Assembly (NCBI GenBank): GCA_004322005.1
Contig: SCRF01000092.1
Coordinates: 1-42,999, forward strand
DNA from: Rhodanobacter sp.
Lineage (GTDB): Bacteria > Pseudomonadota > Gammaproteobacteria > Xanthomonadales > Rhodanobacteraceae
Reading direction: 5' to 3'
Length of the DNA stretch: 42,999 bases
Made by a program: the position numbers and the translations under genes. How positions within the stretch are numbered: the stretch's first letter is position 1; each line of letters starts with the position of its first letter. Shown one piece after another: positions 8,170 to 16,672 of this stretch. The notes beneath the pieces are model-generated. The model searched no databases, was not told the DNA's origin, and saw only the letters and a program-made list of their open reading frames with translations.

Positions 8170-9387
8170 TTACCTCGAGACTGCCTGGAACAGCGCGGAA
8201 GCCAGCGTGTTGTCCGTGCCCAGCACCTGGGCGTTCGCCTGGTAGTTGCGCTGCGCCTTGATCATGTCGACCAGCTGCGCGGTGGTATCGGACGTATTCG
8301 AACTTTCCAGCGCGCCGGACTGCACGCTGCCGAATTGACCGCTGCCGGCCGAACCCATCACCGCCGTGCCGGAGTCGCCGCTCGCCGCCCATTCGGTGTT
8401 GCCGAGCTGGCGCAACCCCTGCAGATTGGCGAAGTTCGCCAGCGCGATCTGTCCGACCTGGGTACTCTGGTTGTTCGAGTACTTCGCCGTCACCACGCCC
8501 TTGCTGTCGATGTCGATCGAGGTGAAGGTGCCTGCCGTGAATCCGTTCTGGGTGATGGCGCCGGCCGCGTACGAATCGCCGAACTGGGTCGTGTTCGACA
8601 AATTGACCGTCAGCGCCAGCGGGTTGGAGCCATTGCCCAGATTTACCGGCGTGAACACCAGATTGCCGCCGGCGGGCGTTGCCAGCTTGCCGGTAGTGTC
8701 GAACGTCATCGCCTGGGTGCCGGCGCTGATGCCGTCCACGTACAGATTTGCGTTCCAGGCATTGGTCGCCGTCTTGGCGTAGTACACCGTGCCCTGATGG
8801 GTACCGCCCTGGGAATCGTAGACAGTGACCGGGGTGGCCGCGTTGTAGCTGGTCGCATCCGTCGTGCTGAACGGGTTGGCCGGCACCGCCGCACTGGCCG
8901 GCAGGTTCGATGTCATCGTCACCAGCGACGTCGCGGTAGCATTGCTCTGCGCACTGACCAGCTGCAGCGGAGTCAGGGTGCTGGTATCGAAACCGCCGAT
9001 GCCGTTGGGCGGATAGACCTGCAATTTCGCGCCACTGGGCGTCACCACATTGTTGTTGGCATCCGTCTGGAAATTGCCGGCCCGCGTATAGCCGACGCCG
9101 TTGCCGTTGTTGATGGTGAAAAAGCCGTTGCCGCTGATCGCCAGGTCCAGGCTGTTGCCGGTGGTTGCGATGTCGCCCTGCGCAAACTGCTGGGCCACAT
9201 CCTCCATCCGCGTGCCGCTGCCGGTCGCGGTGGAGTTCAGGTTGAGCCCCGTGACCGCGAAGATATCCGCGAACTCCGCACGCGACCCCTTGAACCCGGT
9301 CGTGTTGGCGTTCGAAATATTGTTCGAGATGACGTTGAGATCGGATTGGGCCGCGTTGATCCCGCTTAGTGCCGTGTTCAAAGCCAT
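8170..9387 (-). CDS. flgE: Flagellar hook protein FlgE
   Basis: FlgE, 405 residues, polymerises into the hook. It starts MALNTALSGINAAQSDLNVI and continues [21 protein letters not shown], the FlgE signature. The C-terminus LESSNTSDTTAQLVDMIKAQ and RNYQANAQVLGTDNTLASAL is also diagnostic. The middle D1/D2 region is variable and rich in Asn and Thr. GAGGAA precedes the ATG by 6-7 bases. It follows flgD, whose product caps the hook during FlgE polymerisation. Confidence 0.97.
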   Translation of the reverse strand: MALNTALSGINAAQSDLNVISNNISNANTTGFKGSRAEFADIFAVTGLNLNSTATGSGTRMEDVAQQFAQGDIATTGNSLDLAISGNGFFTINNGNGVGYTRAGNFQTDANNNVVTPSGAKLQVYPPNGIGGFDTSTLTPLQLVSAQSNATATSLVTMTSNLPASAAVPANPFSTTDATSYNAATPVTVYDSQGGTHQGTVYYAKTATNAWNANLYVDGISAGTQAMTFDTTGKLATPAGGNLVFTPVNLGNGSNPLALTVNLSNTTQFGDSYAAGAITQNGFTAGTFTSIDIDSKGVVTAKYSNNQSTQVGQIALANFANLQGLRQLGNTEWAASGDSGTAVMGSAGSGQFGSVQSGALESSNTSDTTAQLVDMIKAQRNYQANAQVLGTDNTLASALFQAVSR

Positions 9388-9427
9388 GATCTGTTCCTCG
9401 GAGGAATGAGAGTGTGGAACGCGTGGA

Positions 9428-10102
9428 TCAAAGTATCTGCGCCACCCGATTCAGCGGGACGCCGCCCACCCCGGCCACCTGCAGATAGGTGCCCACGCTG
9501 CTGCCGCCATAACCGACTGCGGTCACGGTGCCTGCCGCATAGGTGCCCTGGGAACTGCCGTTGCTGCCTGCGGCCATGCTGTAGGTCCCTTGCGCCACCG
9601 GATTGCCGCTGTCGTCCTTGCCGTCCCAGCTGAACCGGGAAAACCCGCTGGCCTGATTGCCCAGATCGATGGTGCGCACCGCGTTGCCGGCAGCATCGAA
9701 AATGCTCACCTTGACATCGCCGGCATTGGCGACATTGACGGCACCGGTGACGGCGCCGCCGCTGTAGCTGATGGACGCCGACGGCACCAGCACCTGGCGA
9801 TCGATCAGGTTCGACGAACCCAGCAACTGCGATGCCTGCAGCGAGCTGGTCATGGTGCTGTTCAATCCATTCATCGAGGCGAGCAGATCCTGCGAGGCCG
9901 ACAGCTGGCTGAACTGCGCCATCTGGGACACGAATTGCGAGTTGTCCACCGGCTTGGTCGGATCCTGCGACTGCAGCTGGGTTGTCATCAGCTTGAGGAA
10001 GTCGGCCTGGGTCATGCTCCCGGCAACCGACGAACCGACTGCGGGACTGGTTGCTGCCGAACCGATGGTCGACGCCGTATTGCCGGTATTGATGATGCTC
10101 AT
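9428..10102 (-). CDS. flgD: Hook cap / scaffold protein FlgD
   Basis: FlgD, 224 residues, caps the growing hook and is lost from the finished flagellum. The N-terminal segment MTQADFLKLMTTQLQSQDPT with KPVDNSQFVSQMAQFSQL is the FlgD signature. The C-terminal half contains the FlgD Ig-like fold with FSWDGKDDSGNPVAQGTYS. The open frame continues well upstream through flgC, but the ATG at 10102 has GGAG 6 bases upstream and gives the family N-terminus MSIIN. It lies 17 bases after flgC. Confidence 0.96.
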   Translation of the reverse strand: MSIINTGNTASTIGSAATSPAVGSSVAGSMTQADFLKLMTTQLQSQDPTKPVDNSQFVSQMAQFSQLSASQDLLASMNGLNSTMTSSLQASQLLGSSNLIDRQVLVPSASISYSGGAVTGAVNVANAGDVKVSIFDAAGNAVRTIDLGNQASGFSRFSWDGKDDSGNPVAQGTYSMAAGSNGSSQGTYAAGTVTAVGYGGSSVGTYLQVAGVGGVPLNRVAQIL

Positions 10103-10119
10103 CGTGTACTCCGTATCGG

Positions 10120-10542
10120 CTACTTGCCGAGGTCCAGGGTCTTCACCATCAATTGCTTGGTGGTGTTCATCACATCGACGTCGTTCTGGTACGAACGCGA
10201 AGCGGAAATCATGTTGACCAGTTCGTCGACCGGATTGACGTTGCTGGCGAAGACGTAACCGTCGGCATTGGCCATCGGGTTGCCCGGCTCGTAACGGCTC
10301 GGGATCGCGGCATTGCTCTGGGTGACGCCCAGCACTTGCACGCCGGTGGCGCCGGCATCGCCGCCCTGGCCATCCAGCCCGCGCTGCACGGCGGCGAACA
10401 GCGGTTCGCGCGAGTGATAGGCGGCGGCGGGCGTGCTGGCCACGCTGTCGGCATTGGCCAGGTTGCTGGCGACCGTGTTCAGCCGCAAGGATTGCGCGGC
10501 CATGCCGGAACCGGCCACGTTGAAAATCGAGAAGGCGGACAT
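10120..10542 (-). CDS. flgC: Flagellar proximal rod protein FlgC
   Basis: FlgC, 140 residues, is a proximal rod subunit. It shows the rod N-terminus (FNVAGSGMAAQSLRLNTVAS, NLANADSV) and the C-terminal VNPVDELVNMISASRSYQND followed by VDVMNTTKQLMVKTLDLGK. Length and motifs are standard. The gap to flgB is 5 bases, and the ribosome binding site GGGAG lies within the end of flgB. Confidence 0.97.
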   Translation of the reverse strand: MSAFSIFNVAGSGMAAQSLRLNTVASNLANADSVASTPAAAYHSREPLFAAVQRGLDGQGGDAGATGVQVLGVTQSNAAIPSRYEPGNPMANADGYVFASNVNPVDELVNMISASRSYQNDVDVMNTTKQLMVKTLDLGK

Positions 10543-10547
10543 CGGCG

Positions 10548-10946
10548 TCAGGCTCCCGTGATGGCATTGCGCAGCATGTGGATCTGCGCGGTGATGAAGG
10601 ACAGGCTGGCCTGGTAATGCACGCCGTTGGCGGCAAATGCGGCCTGCTCGACCTGCTCATCGACGGTATTGCCGTCCATGCTCGGCTGGGTCGGCACGCG
10701 ATATTCGAGCGGTGCGCCTGCCTGCCCAGCGGAACCGCCGATCTGCCCGGACGCGTCCGTCTGCAGCGGCAGGTTGCCCGCGCCGCCGCCGGCAGCGGAC
10801 AGCGCCTTGCGGAAATCCACATCGCGAGCCAGGTATCCGGGGGTATCGGCGTTGGCCAGGTTGCTGGCCAGCACTTCGCTGCGGCGCTGCCACAGCTCCA
10901 GTGCCCGGGTATGGATGCCGAACAGATTGTCGGGGATCAGGCTCAT
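10548..10946 (-). CDS. flgB: Flagellar proximal rod protein FlgB
   Basis: FlgB, 132 residues from the chosen start, is the most proximal rod protein and the first gene of the operon. The motif EVLASNLANADTPGYLARDV is typical. The reading frame is open further upstream to 10997, but the ATG at 10946 has GGAG 7 bases upstream and a FlgB-like start (MSLIPDNLFGIHTRALELWQ). The longer version would also begin inside the sigma-54 promoter (10986-11001), which rules it out as the main start. Confidence 0.96.
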   Translation of the reverse strand: MSLIPDNLFGIHTRALELWQRRSEVLASNLANADTPGYLARDVDFRKALSAAGGGAGNLPLQTDASGQIGGSAGQAGAPLEYRVPTQPSMDGNTVDEQVEQAAFAANGVHYQASLSFITAQIHMLRNAITGA

Positions 10947-10985
10947 CACGTTGCTCCACACGGTTGGAATCCGCATGGGGCTTGA

Positions 10986-11001
10986 GGCAAATTGCATGCC
11001 A
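10986..11001 (-). promoter_or_regulatory. Sigma-54 (RpoN) promoter of the flgB-L operon
   Basis: On the minus strand the sequence is TGGCATGCAATTTGCC. It matches the -24/-12 consensus TGGCACG-N4-TTGC[A/T] with GG and GC correctly spaced. The predicted start is near 10975, giving a leader of about 30 bases before the flgB ATG. An upstream activator such as FleQ would be expected; no confident FleQ site was recognised. Confidence 0.85.
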
Positions 11002-11015
11002 TGGGCGGCCAGGGC

Positions 11016-11036
11016 GCGCCAGCACTGGGCTGGCGC
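11016..11036. other. GC-rich hairpin between cheV and the flgB promoter
   Basis: GCGCCAGC and GCTGGCGC form an 8-bp perfect stem with a 5-base loop, just upstream of the sigma-54 site. There is no T-run on either strand, so it is at most a weak terminator for cheV or a structural or protein-binding feature. Confidence 0.4.
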
Positions 11037-11121
11037 CGGTCAGCGCGGCGTGGCTACGAGATCGCACGCGGCGGTGGCGGAATTCTGACGCCGCCCCTCA
11101 GGGTTCGTGATTTACGCGCTG

Positions 11122-11231
11122 CTCGAATAACCCCGATTTGTAGGAGCGCACCCTGTGCGCGAAAACACGTTGCTGCGTGGCCGCATGATTCGCGCACAGG
11201 GTGCGCTCCTACAGATTCGGGGTTATTCGAG
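11122..11231. repeat. REP-type inverted repeat pair, copy 1 (3' end of cheV)
   Basis: Two inverted copies of TAGGAGCGCACCCTGTGCGC (+GAA) lie at 11141-11163 and 11189-11211. In this copy the arms are extended outward by CTCGAATAACCCCGA, so the total pair spans 11122-11163 against 11189-11231. The outer right arm overlaps the last codons and the TAA stop of cheV (11223-11225). The same core occurs at 24573-24646 and 36264-36338. Confidence 0.92.
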
Positions 11232-12182
11232 ATTCCTTGAAGACGCGCCCGAAGCCGCCTCGCCCGACTCAGCCAACAGATCCAGCACCGTCTGCGCCAG
11301 CAGATCCGGCTGGTACTTGGCGATGAAGCAGTCCGCATTGACCTCTTTCACCAGCGCCTCGTTGAACACGCCGCTGATCGAACTGTGCAGCACCACTTTC
11401 AGTCGACGCAGCGCAGGCGTCTCGCGGATGGCTCGGGTCAGCGCATAGCCATCCATGCGCGGCATTTCGATATCCGACACCAGCAGGCTCACGCCATCCG
11501 CCGGCGGCGCATCGGCAAGTTCCAGCAGGCGATCGAGCGCCTCGCGGCCGTCCCGGGCCACCTCGCATTCGATGTTCATCTGCTTGAGCAGGTTCACCAC
11601 CTGGTTTCGGGCCATCAGCGAGTCGTCCGCCACCATCACCCGCTGCGGATGCCGCGGCAGGACACTCACGGTGCGCAGCATGTGTTCGGAAAGTACGTCG
11701 GGCGCAGCATCGACGAGGGCCAGCACATGCTCCGCATCCACCACGGCGACCAGTGAACCGTCGACCCGCGTCACCGCATTGACCCGGGTTCCGAAACCCA
11801 GCGCGGCCGCCGGCGCCACCAGCGCAGCGCCTTCGCAATGCACGATGCGCTGCAGGTCGGCGACCAGGAAACCCTGCACCGAGCGGCTGAACTCGGTGAC
11901 CATCAAATGCGCCGACGCCGCTCCGCGCAGTGGCGCGTAACCCAGCGCAGCAGCTAGGTCGATCACCGGAATGGTCTGTCCGCCAAACCCGCAACTGCCC
12001 GCCAGCAAGGCATGCGCGCCCGGCATGCGCTCAAGAGGCGGGCACTGCAGCACCTGACGCACCTTGAACACGTTGATGCCGAACAACTGCTCGTCGCCAA
12101 GGCGGAACAGCAGCATCGCCACGCGATTGTGCCCGGCCAACCGGGTATGCCATTCCACCTTGTCCAGTAACGTGCTGCCCAT
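11223..12182 (-). CDS. cheV: Chemotaxis coupling protein CheV (CheW-receiver fusion)
   Basis: This 319-residue protein couples receptors to the CheA kinase and can be phosphorylated for adaptation. Residues 1-165 form a CheW domain (LLFRLGDEQLFGINVFKVRQ; FGGQTIPVIDLAAALG). Residues 180-305 form a receiver domain with the acidic pair D186/D187, phospho-acceptor D237 in SDIEMPRMDGYAL, and K289 in FIAKYQPD. GAGGAA lies 6 bases before the ATG. A sigma-28 promoter at 12229-12255 drives it separately from flgB. The cheV-flgB adjacency is common in gammaproteobacteria. Confidence 0.96.
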   Translation of the reverse strand: MGSTLLDKVEWHTRLAGHNRVAMLLFRLGDEQLFGINVFKVRQVLQCPPLERMPGAHALLAGSCGFGGQTIPVIDLAAALGYAPLRGAASAHLMVTEFSRSVQGFLVADLQRIVHCEGAALVAPAAALGFGTRVNAVTRVDGSLVAVVDAEHVLALVDAAPDVLSEHMLRTVSVLPRHPQRVMVADDSLMARNQVVNLLKQMNIECEVARDGREALDRLLELADAPPADGVSLLVSDIEMPRMDGYALTRAIRETPALRRLKVVLHSSISGVFNEALVKEVNADCFIAKYQPDLLAQTVLDLLAESGEAASGASSRNLE

Positions 12183-12228
12183 GCGGATTCCTCGGATGCG
12201 ATACCGCCGCGCAGGCCGTATGGCTGGG

Positions 12229-12255
12229 ATATCGGCGGCATCGCCACCTGCTTGA
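12229..12255 (-). promoter_or_regulatory. Sigma-28 (FliA) promoter of cheV
   Basis: Minus strand: TCAAGCAG, an 11-base spacer, then GCCGATAT. This is an almost exact FliA promoter (TAAAGTTT-N11-GCCGATAA). The start would fall near 12222, about 40 bases before the cheV ATG. It lies back to back with the sigma-54 promoter at 12287-12302 on the other strand. Confidence 0.87.
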
Positions 12256-12286
12256 GCGCCGCCGCCACGGGCGTCGCCGGAAGGGA

Positions 12287-12302
12287 TGGCATGTGGCTTG
12301 CT
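12287..12302 (+). promoter_or_regulatory. Sigma-54 (RpoN) promoter of the soluble MCP-flgA unit
   Basis: The sequence TGGCATGTGGCTTGCT fits TGGCACG-N4-TTGC[A/T] with exact spacing and only C6 changed to T. The predicted start is near 12313. The TGGCATG element is shared with the flgB promoter, suggesting that both are driven by the same sigma-54 form. Confidence 0.83.
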
Positions 12303-12375
12303 TTCTCAAGTTTTGAAATTTTCTGACGATGCATTCATTCAGCACTTCTGCGCGATTCAAGGCGATGTCCACCCC

Positions 12376-13680
12376 ATGAGCCTGATCTGGAACCACCACC
12401 TGACGACCCTGGTGCAGGCCGCGGTCGCCGGTGACGATGCACAGGTCGGCGTACTGCGCCGCAAGTACCCGCGTGCCGCACAAGCGATCGCCCCCCTGCT
12501 CGCCCGCGTCGCCAGCCGGCCGCCAGCCGCCGTGGCACTGCAGACGATGGCGCAGCAAAGCCTGGTCCTGGGTGCCGTGCAGACGCTGTCACGGGAACAG
12601 GCGGCACTGGACAAGGCCGCCCTCGAAAGTCGCAGTACCGTCGATCATTTGACGGATGCCGGCGCCGGGATCTCGACGGCACTGCGGCAGCTGGGCGCCG
12701 ACCTGAATCACGCCGGCCAGACCGGACAGGCCGGCGAAGGCAGCATCAGCGATCTGGATGGCCAGTTGCGGATGTTGCGCAGCGCGCTGTCGGCGATGAA
12801 CAGAAACCAGAGCAAGCTGGCCGAACAGGTGGCGCAAATCCGCAAGCTCACCGGCAGGGTGCAGGAAATCGCCCATCAGACCAACCTGGTGGCACTGAAT
12901 GCCGCGATCGAGGCTGCGCGCGCCGGCGAAGCGGGCCGCGGCTTTGCCGTGGTCGCCGACGAAGTCAAGCAACTGGCCGAAAAGACCACGCTCACCACCA
13001 CCGAAATCGAAACCGTCACTGGTTCGATTGGTGAGTTCTCCATGCAACTGGACGGCGACGTGCAACATGGCCTGCGTCAGCTGGAGCGCGCGCAGGCCGG
13101 TATCGGTCAGGCCGAAAGCGCGCTGCGCCAGAGCGGCGAAACCCTGCTTGCGGCAACCGCGAAGGTCGGCAGCCTTCAACAGAACCATGAGCTGCACCAC
13201 ACGCGGGCCACCGCTGCCCAGGCCATGCTTGGCGCGCTGCATCGACGCGGCACCGAGGCCCGCCGTCAGGCCGAAACATTGAATCGCGCCGCCCTGCTGG
13301 CCCATCGGCTGGGCCTGGACTGGCTGGAAAGCGAGAGCGGCAGCGATCCGGCCAGCCTGTGCCTGACCATTCGCGAGACCATGTCGAGCCTGCGCCAGGC
13401 GATCGAGTTGGCCCTGCTCGAACCGAGCGCACTGGATCGGCGCTGGTTCGACACCCATGCACTGAGCCGCACGATCACCCGACTGAGCGTATTGCACCCG
13501 CAGCAGCCGGCCAGCGTCGCCTTGAGCGATGTCGGCGGACAGCTGTGCGAACAAAACGACCTCTTTGTCAAATTGCTCTGCGACGGCCAACTCGAGCAGG
13601 CCGCCCGGCTGTCGCTGCAACTGGAATCGGGATGCGAAGCGCTGCTGGGGCAACTCGCCACCCTGCTGGTGGATGCGTGA
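12376..13680 (+). CDS. Soluble methyl-accepting chemotaxis-like protein
   Basis: This 434-residue protein has the MCP signalling hairpin: [20 protein letters not shown] then [20 protein letters not shown], residues 161-200. There is no membrane segment and no recognisable sensor domain. The N-terminal 140 residues are helical and Gln/Ala-rich, and the C-terminal 200 residues look like an unusual helical domain. It should act in the cytoplasm on CheA/CheW complexes, but the signal is unknown. An earlier in-frame ATG at 12286 overlaps the sigma-54 promoter, so 12376 is preferred. The stop overlaps the flgA GTG (GTGA), coupling it to a P-ring chaperone gene, an unusual pairing. Confidence 0.85.
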   Translation: MSLIWNHHLTTLVQAAVAGDDAQVGVLRRKYPRAAQAIAPLLARVASRPPAAVALQTMAQQSLVLGAVQTLSREQAALDKAALESRSTVDHLTDAGAGISTALRQLGADLNHAGQTGQAGEGSISDLDGQLRMLRSALSAMNRNQSKLAEQVAQIRKLTGRVQEIAHQTNLVALNAAIEAARAGEAGRGFAVVADEVKQLAEKTTLTTTEIETVTGSIGEFSMQLDGDVQHGLRQLERAQAGIGQAESALRQSGETLLAATAKVGSLQQNHELHHTRATAAQAMLGALHRRGTEARRQAETLNRAALLAHRLGLDWLESESGSDPASLCLTIRETMSSLRQAIELALLEPSALDRRWFDTHALSRTITRLSVLHPQQPASVALSDVGGQLCEQNDLFVKLLCDGQLEQAARLSLQLESGCEALLGQLATLLVDA

Positions 13681-14393
13681 CAGCACCGCTGTCAGCACGC
13701 TGCCTGCGGCTGGCCACATGGTGGTTGTCCGGCGCCTGCGCCATCGCCACGCCGACATGGGCGGCCCAGGCACCAGCCACCGTGCGTGCGGCCGCCGAGC
13801 AGGCACTGCGCCAGCACTATGCGTTGCCGGGCAGTCGGGTCGAGGTCACGTCGACACCGCTGGACATGCGCCTGCATCTGGCCGATTGCCATCTGCCGCT
13901 GCGCGCCACGATACCCGATTACGCTGCGCCCGCATCGCGAATGACGGTACAGGTGCAATGCCCGCAGGCCGGCGGCTGGAGCGTGCGTGTCCCGCTTCAG
14001 TTGAAGCTGTTCCGCCAGGTGCTGGTGACCAGCCGGGCGCTGCTGCGTGGCGACGGATTGCACCCCGGCGACCTGCATGCAGAAGAACGCGACGTCACCC
14101 GGCTGGGCTATGGATATATCGAGAATCCGGACGAGACAACCGGTCGCATCCTGGCCCGCCCGCTCGCTGCCGGCAGCGTGCTGACCCCGGGGGCGCTGGG
14201 CGGCCGGCGCACGGTGCGCGCCGGCGATCATGTGCAACTGGTGGCGCGGATGGACGGCATCGAGGTCCGTGCTGCCGGCGTGGCATTGGGCAGCGGCGAC
14301 GATGGCGCCCGTCTGCGCGTACGCAACGACAGCTCGGGCAGGGTGATCGACGCCATGGTCAGCGCGCCCGGTGTGGTGATCGCCTTGCCGTGA
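13677..14393 (+). CDS. flgA: Flagellar P-ring assembly chaperone FlgA
   Basis: FlgA is a periplasmic chaperone needed for P-ring (FlgI) assembly. The GTG at 13677 gives 238 residues with a signal peptide ending near ATPTWAAQ. The C-terminal SAF/FlgA domain is clear ([60 protein letters not shown]). The open frame extends upstream inside the previous gene in another frame; the GTG start overlaps that gene's TGA stop by GTGA, which supports translational coupling. It probably shares the sigma-54 promoter at 12287. Confidence 0.93.
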   Translation: MTAPLSARCLRLATWWLSGACAIATPTWAAQAPATVRAAAEQALRQHYALPGSRVEVTSTPLDMRLHLADCHLPLRATIPDYAAPASRMTVQVQCPQAGGWSVRVPLQLKLFRQVLVTSRALLRGDGLHPGDLHAEERDVTRLGYGYIENPDETTGRILARPLAAGSVLTPGALGGRRTVRAGDHVQLVARMDGIEVRAAGVALGSGDDGARLRVRNDSSGRVIDAMVSAPGVVIALP

Positions 14394-14410
14394 ATGTATC
14401 GTCACCGGAC

Positions 14411-14437
14411 TAAAGTTTTCGTGGCCACTGCCGATTT
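14411..14437 (+). promoter_or_regulatory. Sigma-28 (FliA) promoter of flgM-flgN
   Basis: TAAAGTTT, an 11-base spacer, then GCCGATTT. The -35 is an exact match and the -10 differs at one base. Start near 14444, about 33 bases before flgM. It gives late autoregulatory supply of FlgM in addition to read-through from flgA. Confidence 0.92.
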
Positions 14438-14476
14438 GTCATTTGCAGGGCAAAACCCGCAACGAGTAACGGACCC

Positions 14477-14803
14477 ATGAACGCCACGATCTCCAACAAT
14501 GGTTTGCCGAATTTCAACCCGGTTCCCGGCAACAACGGCAACGGCCCGGCGCCGGCAGCAACGGCGCAGCCCGACTCTGGCGGCAGCCTGCCCCGGGCCG
14601 ACGACCAGGTCAAGCTGACCGATTCGGCCCGTGCACTGCAGGCAGCCACGCACTCCACCGAGTCTGCCGCGGTGATCGACCCGCAGCGAGTGGCACAGCT
14701 GCGACAGGCGCTGGCCGACGGCAGCTACCAGGTCAACCCCGGCCACATCGCCGATCGCATGCTCGCGCTGGATCGGCAAATCGGCGGCACGGGCAAGGCA
14801 TGA
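14477..14803 (+). CDS. flgM: Anti-sigma-28 factor FlgM
   Basis: FlgM, 108 residues, binds FliA and is exported through the finished hook, which releases late gene expression. The N-terminal half is Asn/Pro/Gly-rich and disordered, as in the family. The C-terminal sigma-binding part contains DQVKLTDSARALQ and DPQRVAQLRQALADGSYQVN followed by PGHIADRMLALD. The gene lies between flgA and flgN and is preceded by a FliA promoter, the classic arrangement. The ribosome binding site is weak (GGA). It overlaps flgN by ATGA. Confidence 0.95.
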   Translation: MNATISNNGLPNFNPVPGNNGNGPAPAATAQPDSGGSLPRADDQVKLTDSARALQAATHSTESAAVIDPQRVAQLRQALADGSYQVNPGHIADRMLALDRQIGGTGKA

Positions 14804-15246
14804 GCGGCCAGCTGCAGCATGAACTCGGCAACGCGCTGTCGGCCGTGATCGGCGACATGCAGCAGGCAGTCGAGCAGCTGGCGCAGTTGCTCGAAGCCGA
14901 GCGTACGGCGCTGGACACGAACAGCATCGAGGCACTGGATCGGGTCGGCGCGCAAAAGCAGGCGAAGATGCTGCAACTGGAGCAGCTCGATGCCGAGCGC
15001 CAGCAACTGAGCCGTGAACTGCCCGCATCGGCAGCCGTGCTAGGGTCGAACTGGACCCGATTCGTGCAATCGCTGCGCCGCTGCCAGCAGCTCAACCAGT
15101 GCAATGGCAGCATGGTCAATCAGCGGCTCAATCAGGTGCGCCAGGCCCTGTCGATACTTACCGGCCACACCGGCGAGAACAGCCTGTACGGCCGCACCGG
15201 CGTGCTGCACGCCAGTCAGCGTTCCCAGGTACTGGCCGAGGCATGA
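14800..15246 (+). CDS. flgN: Flagellar export chaperone FlgN
   Basis: FlgN, 148 residues, is a cytoplasmic chaperone that delivers FlgK and FlgL to the flagellar export gate. The protein is an all-helical, Gln/Leu-rich coiled coil (QQAVEQLAQLLEAERTALDT; AKMLQLEQLDAERQQLSREL) and the C-terminus has SLYGRTGV, a FlgN-like segment. AAGG lies just before the ATG, which overlaps the flgM stop as ATGA. Identification rests partly on position after flgM. Confidence 0.9.
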   Translation: MSGQLQHELGNALSAVIGDMQQAVEQLAQLLEAERTALDTNSIEALDRVGAQKQAKMLQLEQLDAERQQLSRELPASAAVLGSNWTRFVQSLRRCQQLNQCNGSMVNQRLNQVRQALSILTGHTGENSLYGRTGVLHASQRSQVLAEA

Positions 15247-15342
15247 GCCGGGGACGACACCGTTGCCAGCTTGCGCAAGCCCGCGCATCCACCGAGTGCG
15301 AAGTCGGCACCCGCATGCTTCCGCCTATCGCGATGACTGATC

Positions 15343-16623
15343 ATGAGCCAGCAAAACGTTTCTGCGAACGCCCATAACACGCACGCGTCGGCGGCCCCCG
15401 CCAGCGCGACGTCGATGCCGATGCCGGTCATGCGCGTACCGATGCTCGACCGCGACCGTCAGCTGTTCGCCTACGAAATCATTTTTCATCACGGCCCCGA
15501 AGATCAGCAGACCCTGCTGCAGAGGGTGCTGTCCACAATCACCGATGGCGCGCTGACCCGGCTGGTGCGCGGCAATCGCGCGTTTCTGAACCTGCCTGCC
15601 GAACTGCTGCCGGAAGACTCCGATGTGCTGCTGCACCAGCCACGCCTGGGTCTGCTGCTGCATCCGAGTGCAGCCAACGATGCGTCGCTGATGAAACGCC
15701 TGGGGCTGATGTCCGGGCGCGGCTGTCAACTCATGCTCGACGGAACCGAACTCGAGGCCCACGGCAGCCTTGCGACCGAAGCACTGCTGCAGTTGGTGCA
15801 GTTCGTGCGGCTGGACGCGAGCGTGCTGACGCCCGAGGCCCTGCAGGAACGGACCGAACAGTTGCATGCCCGTGGCATCGGGGTCGTCGCCGGGCAGGTC
15901 AACGACCACCCAACCTACCAGCGCTGCCTGGAGCTGCCGCTGCAGGCGATCCAGGGACGCTACCTGCTGATCCCCCAGCCGGTAGCCGTGCCGGTGCTGA
16001 CCGCCAACCGGCTCAGCATGCTGCGGCTGATGCGCACGCTGCAGGAGACCAACCCCGGCCCGGTGGAACTCGGCGCGATCATTCGTGACGATGCGGTGCT
16101 GAGCTATAAGCTGCTCAGCTGCGTGAATTCGGCCTACTTCGCATTGCCGCGACAATTGAAGTCGGTGCAGCAGGCGGCGATCTTCTTCGGCATGACGCGC
16201 ATGCGCAACTGGATCAACACCATGGCCATGTGCAGCATGGACGACCGCCCGCCGGAACTGCTGCGTGCGGCGCTGATCCGGGCCCAGATGTGCGAGAAGC
16301 TGGCGTCCGGCATGTCCGGCGGACACCGGGAAATGGCCTTCACCGTCGGTCTGTTCTCGCTGCTCGACACCCTGATGTGCGCACCGATGGAATTCCTGCT
16401 GACCCATCTGCGGCTGGTGCCGGAAATCAGCCAGGCGCTGACTGACAGATCCGGCCCGTTCGCACCGCTGCTGGAGCAGATCCTCGCCTGGGAAGGCGGC
16501 AAGCTGACCAGCGAAAATGCACAACCCGCGCAGATCAGGCGGATGGCCACGATCTATCTTGAAGCCACGCAATGGGCCGATCAGGTCTATGCCGAGGCAA
16601 ATGAAAACGCTGCAACCGGCTGA
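15343..16623 (+). CDS. EAL-like/HDOD regulatory protein with degenerate EAL domain
   Basis: This 426-residue protein has an N-terminal fold resembling an EAL domain and a C-terminal HDOD domain (about 210-400: ELGAIIRDDAVLSYKLLSCV, NSAYFALPRQLKSVQQAAIF). The EAL position reads FAYEIIF, so the metal-binding catalytic signature is lost and c-di-GMP hydrolysis is unlikely. This architecture is the YuxH/CdgJ type, which in Vibrio affects motility. The location after flgN fits a role in motility or c-di-GMP sensing, but that is inference. The ribosome binding site is poor and no FliA or RpoN promoter with correct spacing was seen in the 96-base upstream gap. Confidence 0.85.
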   Translation: MSQQNVSANAHNTHASAAPASATSMPMPVMRVPMLDRDRQLFAYEIIFHHGPEDQQTLLQRVLSTITDGALTRLVRGNRAFLNLPAELLPEDSDVLLHQPRLGLLLHPSAANDASLMKRLGLMSGRGCQLMLDGTELEAHGSLATEALLQLVQFVRLDASVLTPEALQERTEQLHARGIGVVAGQVNDHPTYQRCLELPLQAIQGRYLLIPQPVAVPVLTANRLSMLRLMRTLQETNPGPVELGAIIRDDAVLSYKLLSCVNSAYFALPRQLKSVQQAAIFFGMTRMRNWINTMAMCSMDDRPPELLRAALIRAQMCEKLASGMSGGHREMAFTVGLFSLLDTLMCAPMEFLLTHLRLVPEISQALTDRSGPFAPLLEQILAWEGGKLTSENAQPAQIRRMATIYLEATQWADQVYAEANENAATG

Positions 16624-16672
16624 CCGGCCGGCATCCGCCGGATCCTGGCATTGACGGCCGCATCCATGCAGC

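Noticed and set aside
12286..12375. Longer start for the soluble chemoreceptor at 12286
   Set aside because: It coincides with the sigma-54 promoter (12287-12302), so it would lie upstream of the transcript start.
15283..15300. Possible sigma-54 promoter (GGCACCCGCATGCTT) before the EAL-HDOD gene
   Set aside because: The GG to GC distance is one base short of the strict requirement for sigma-54.
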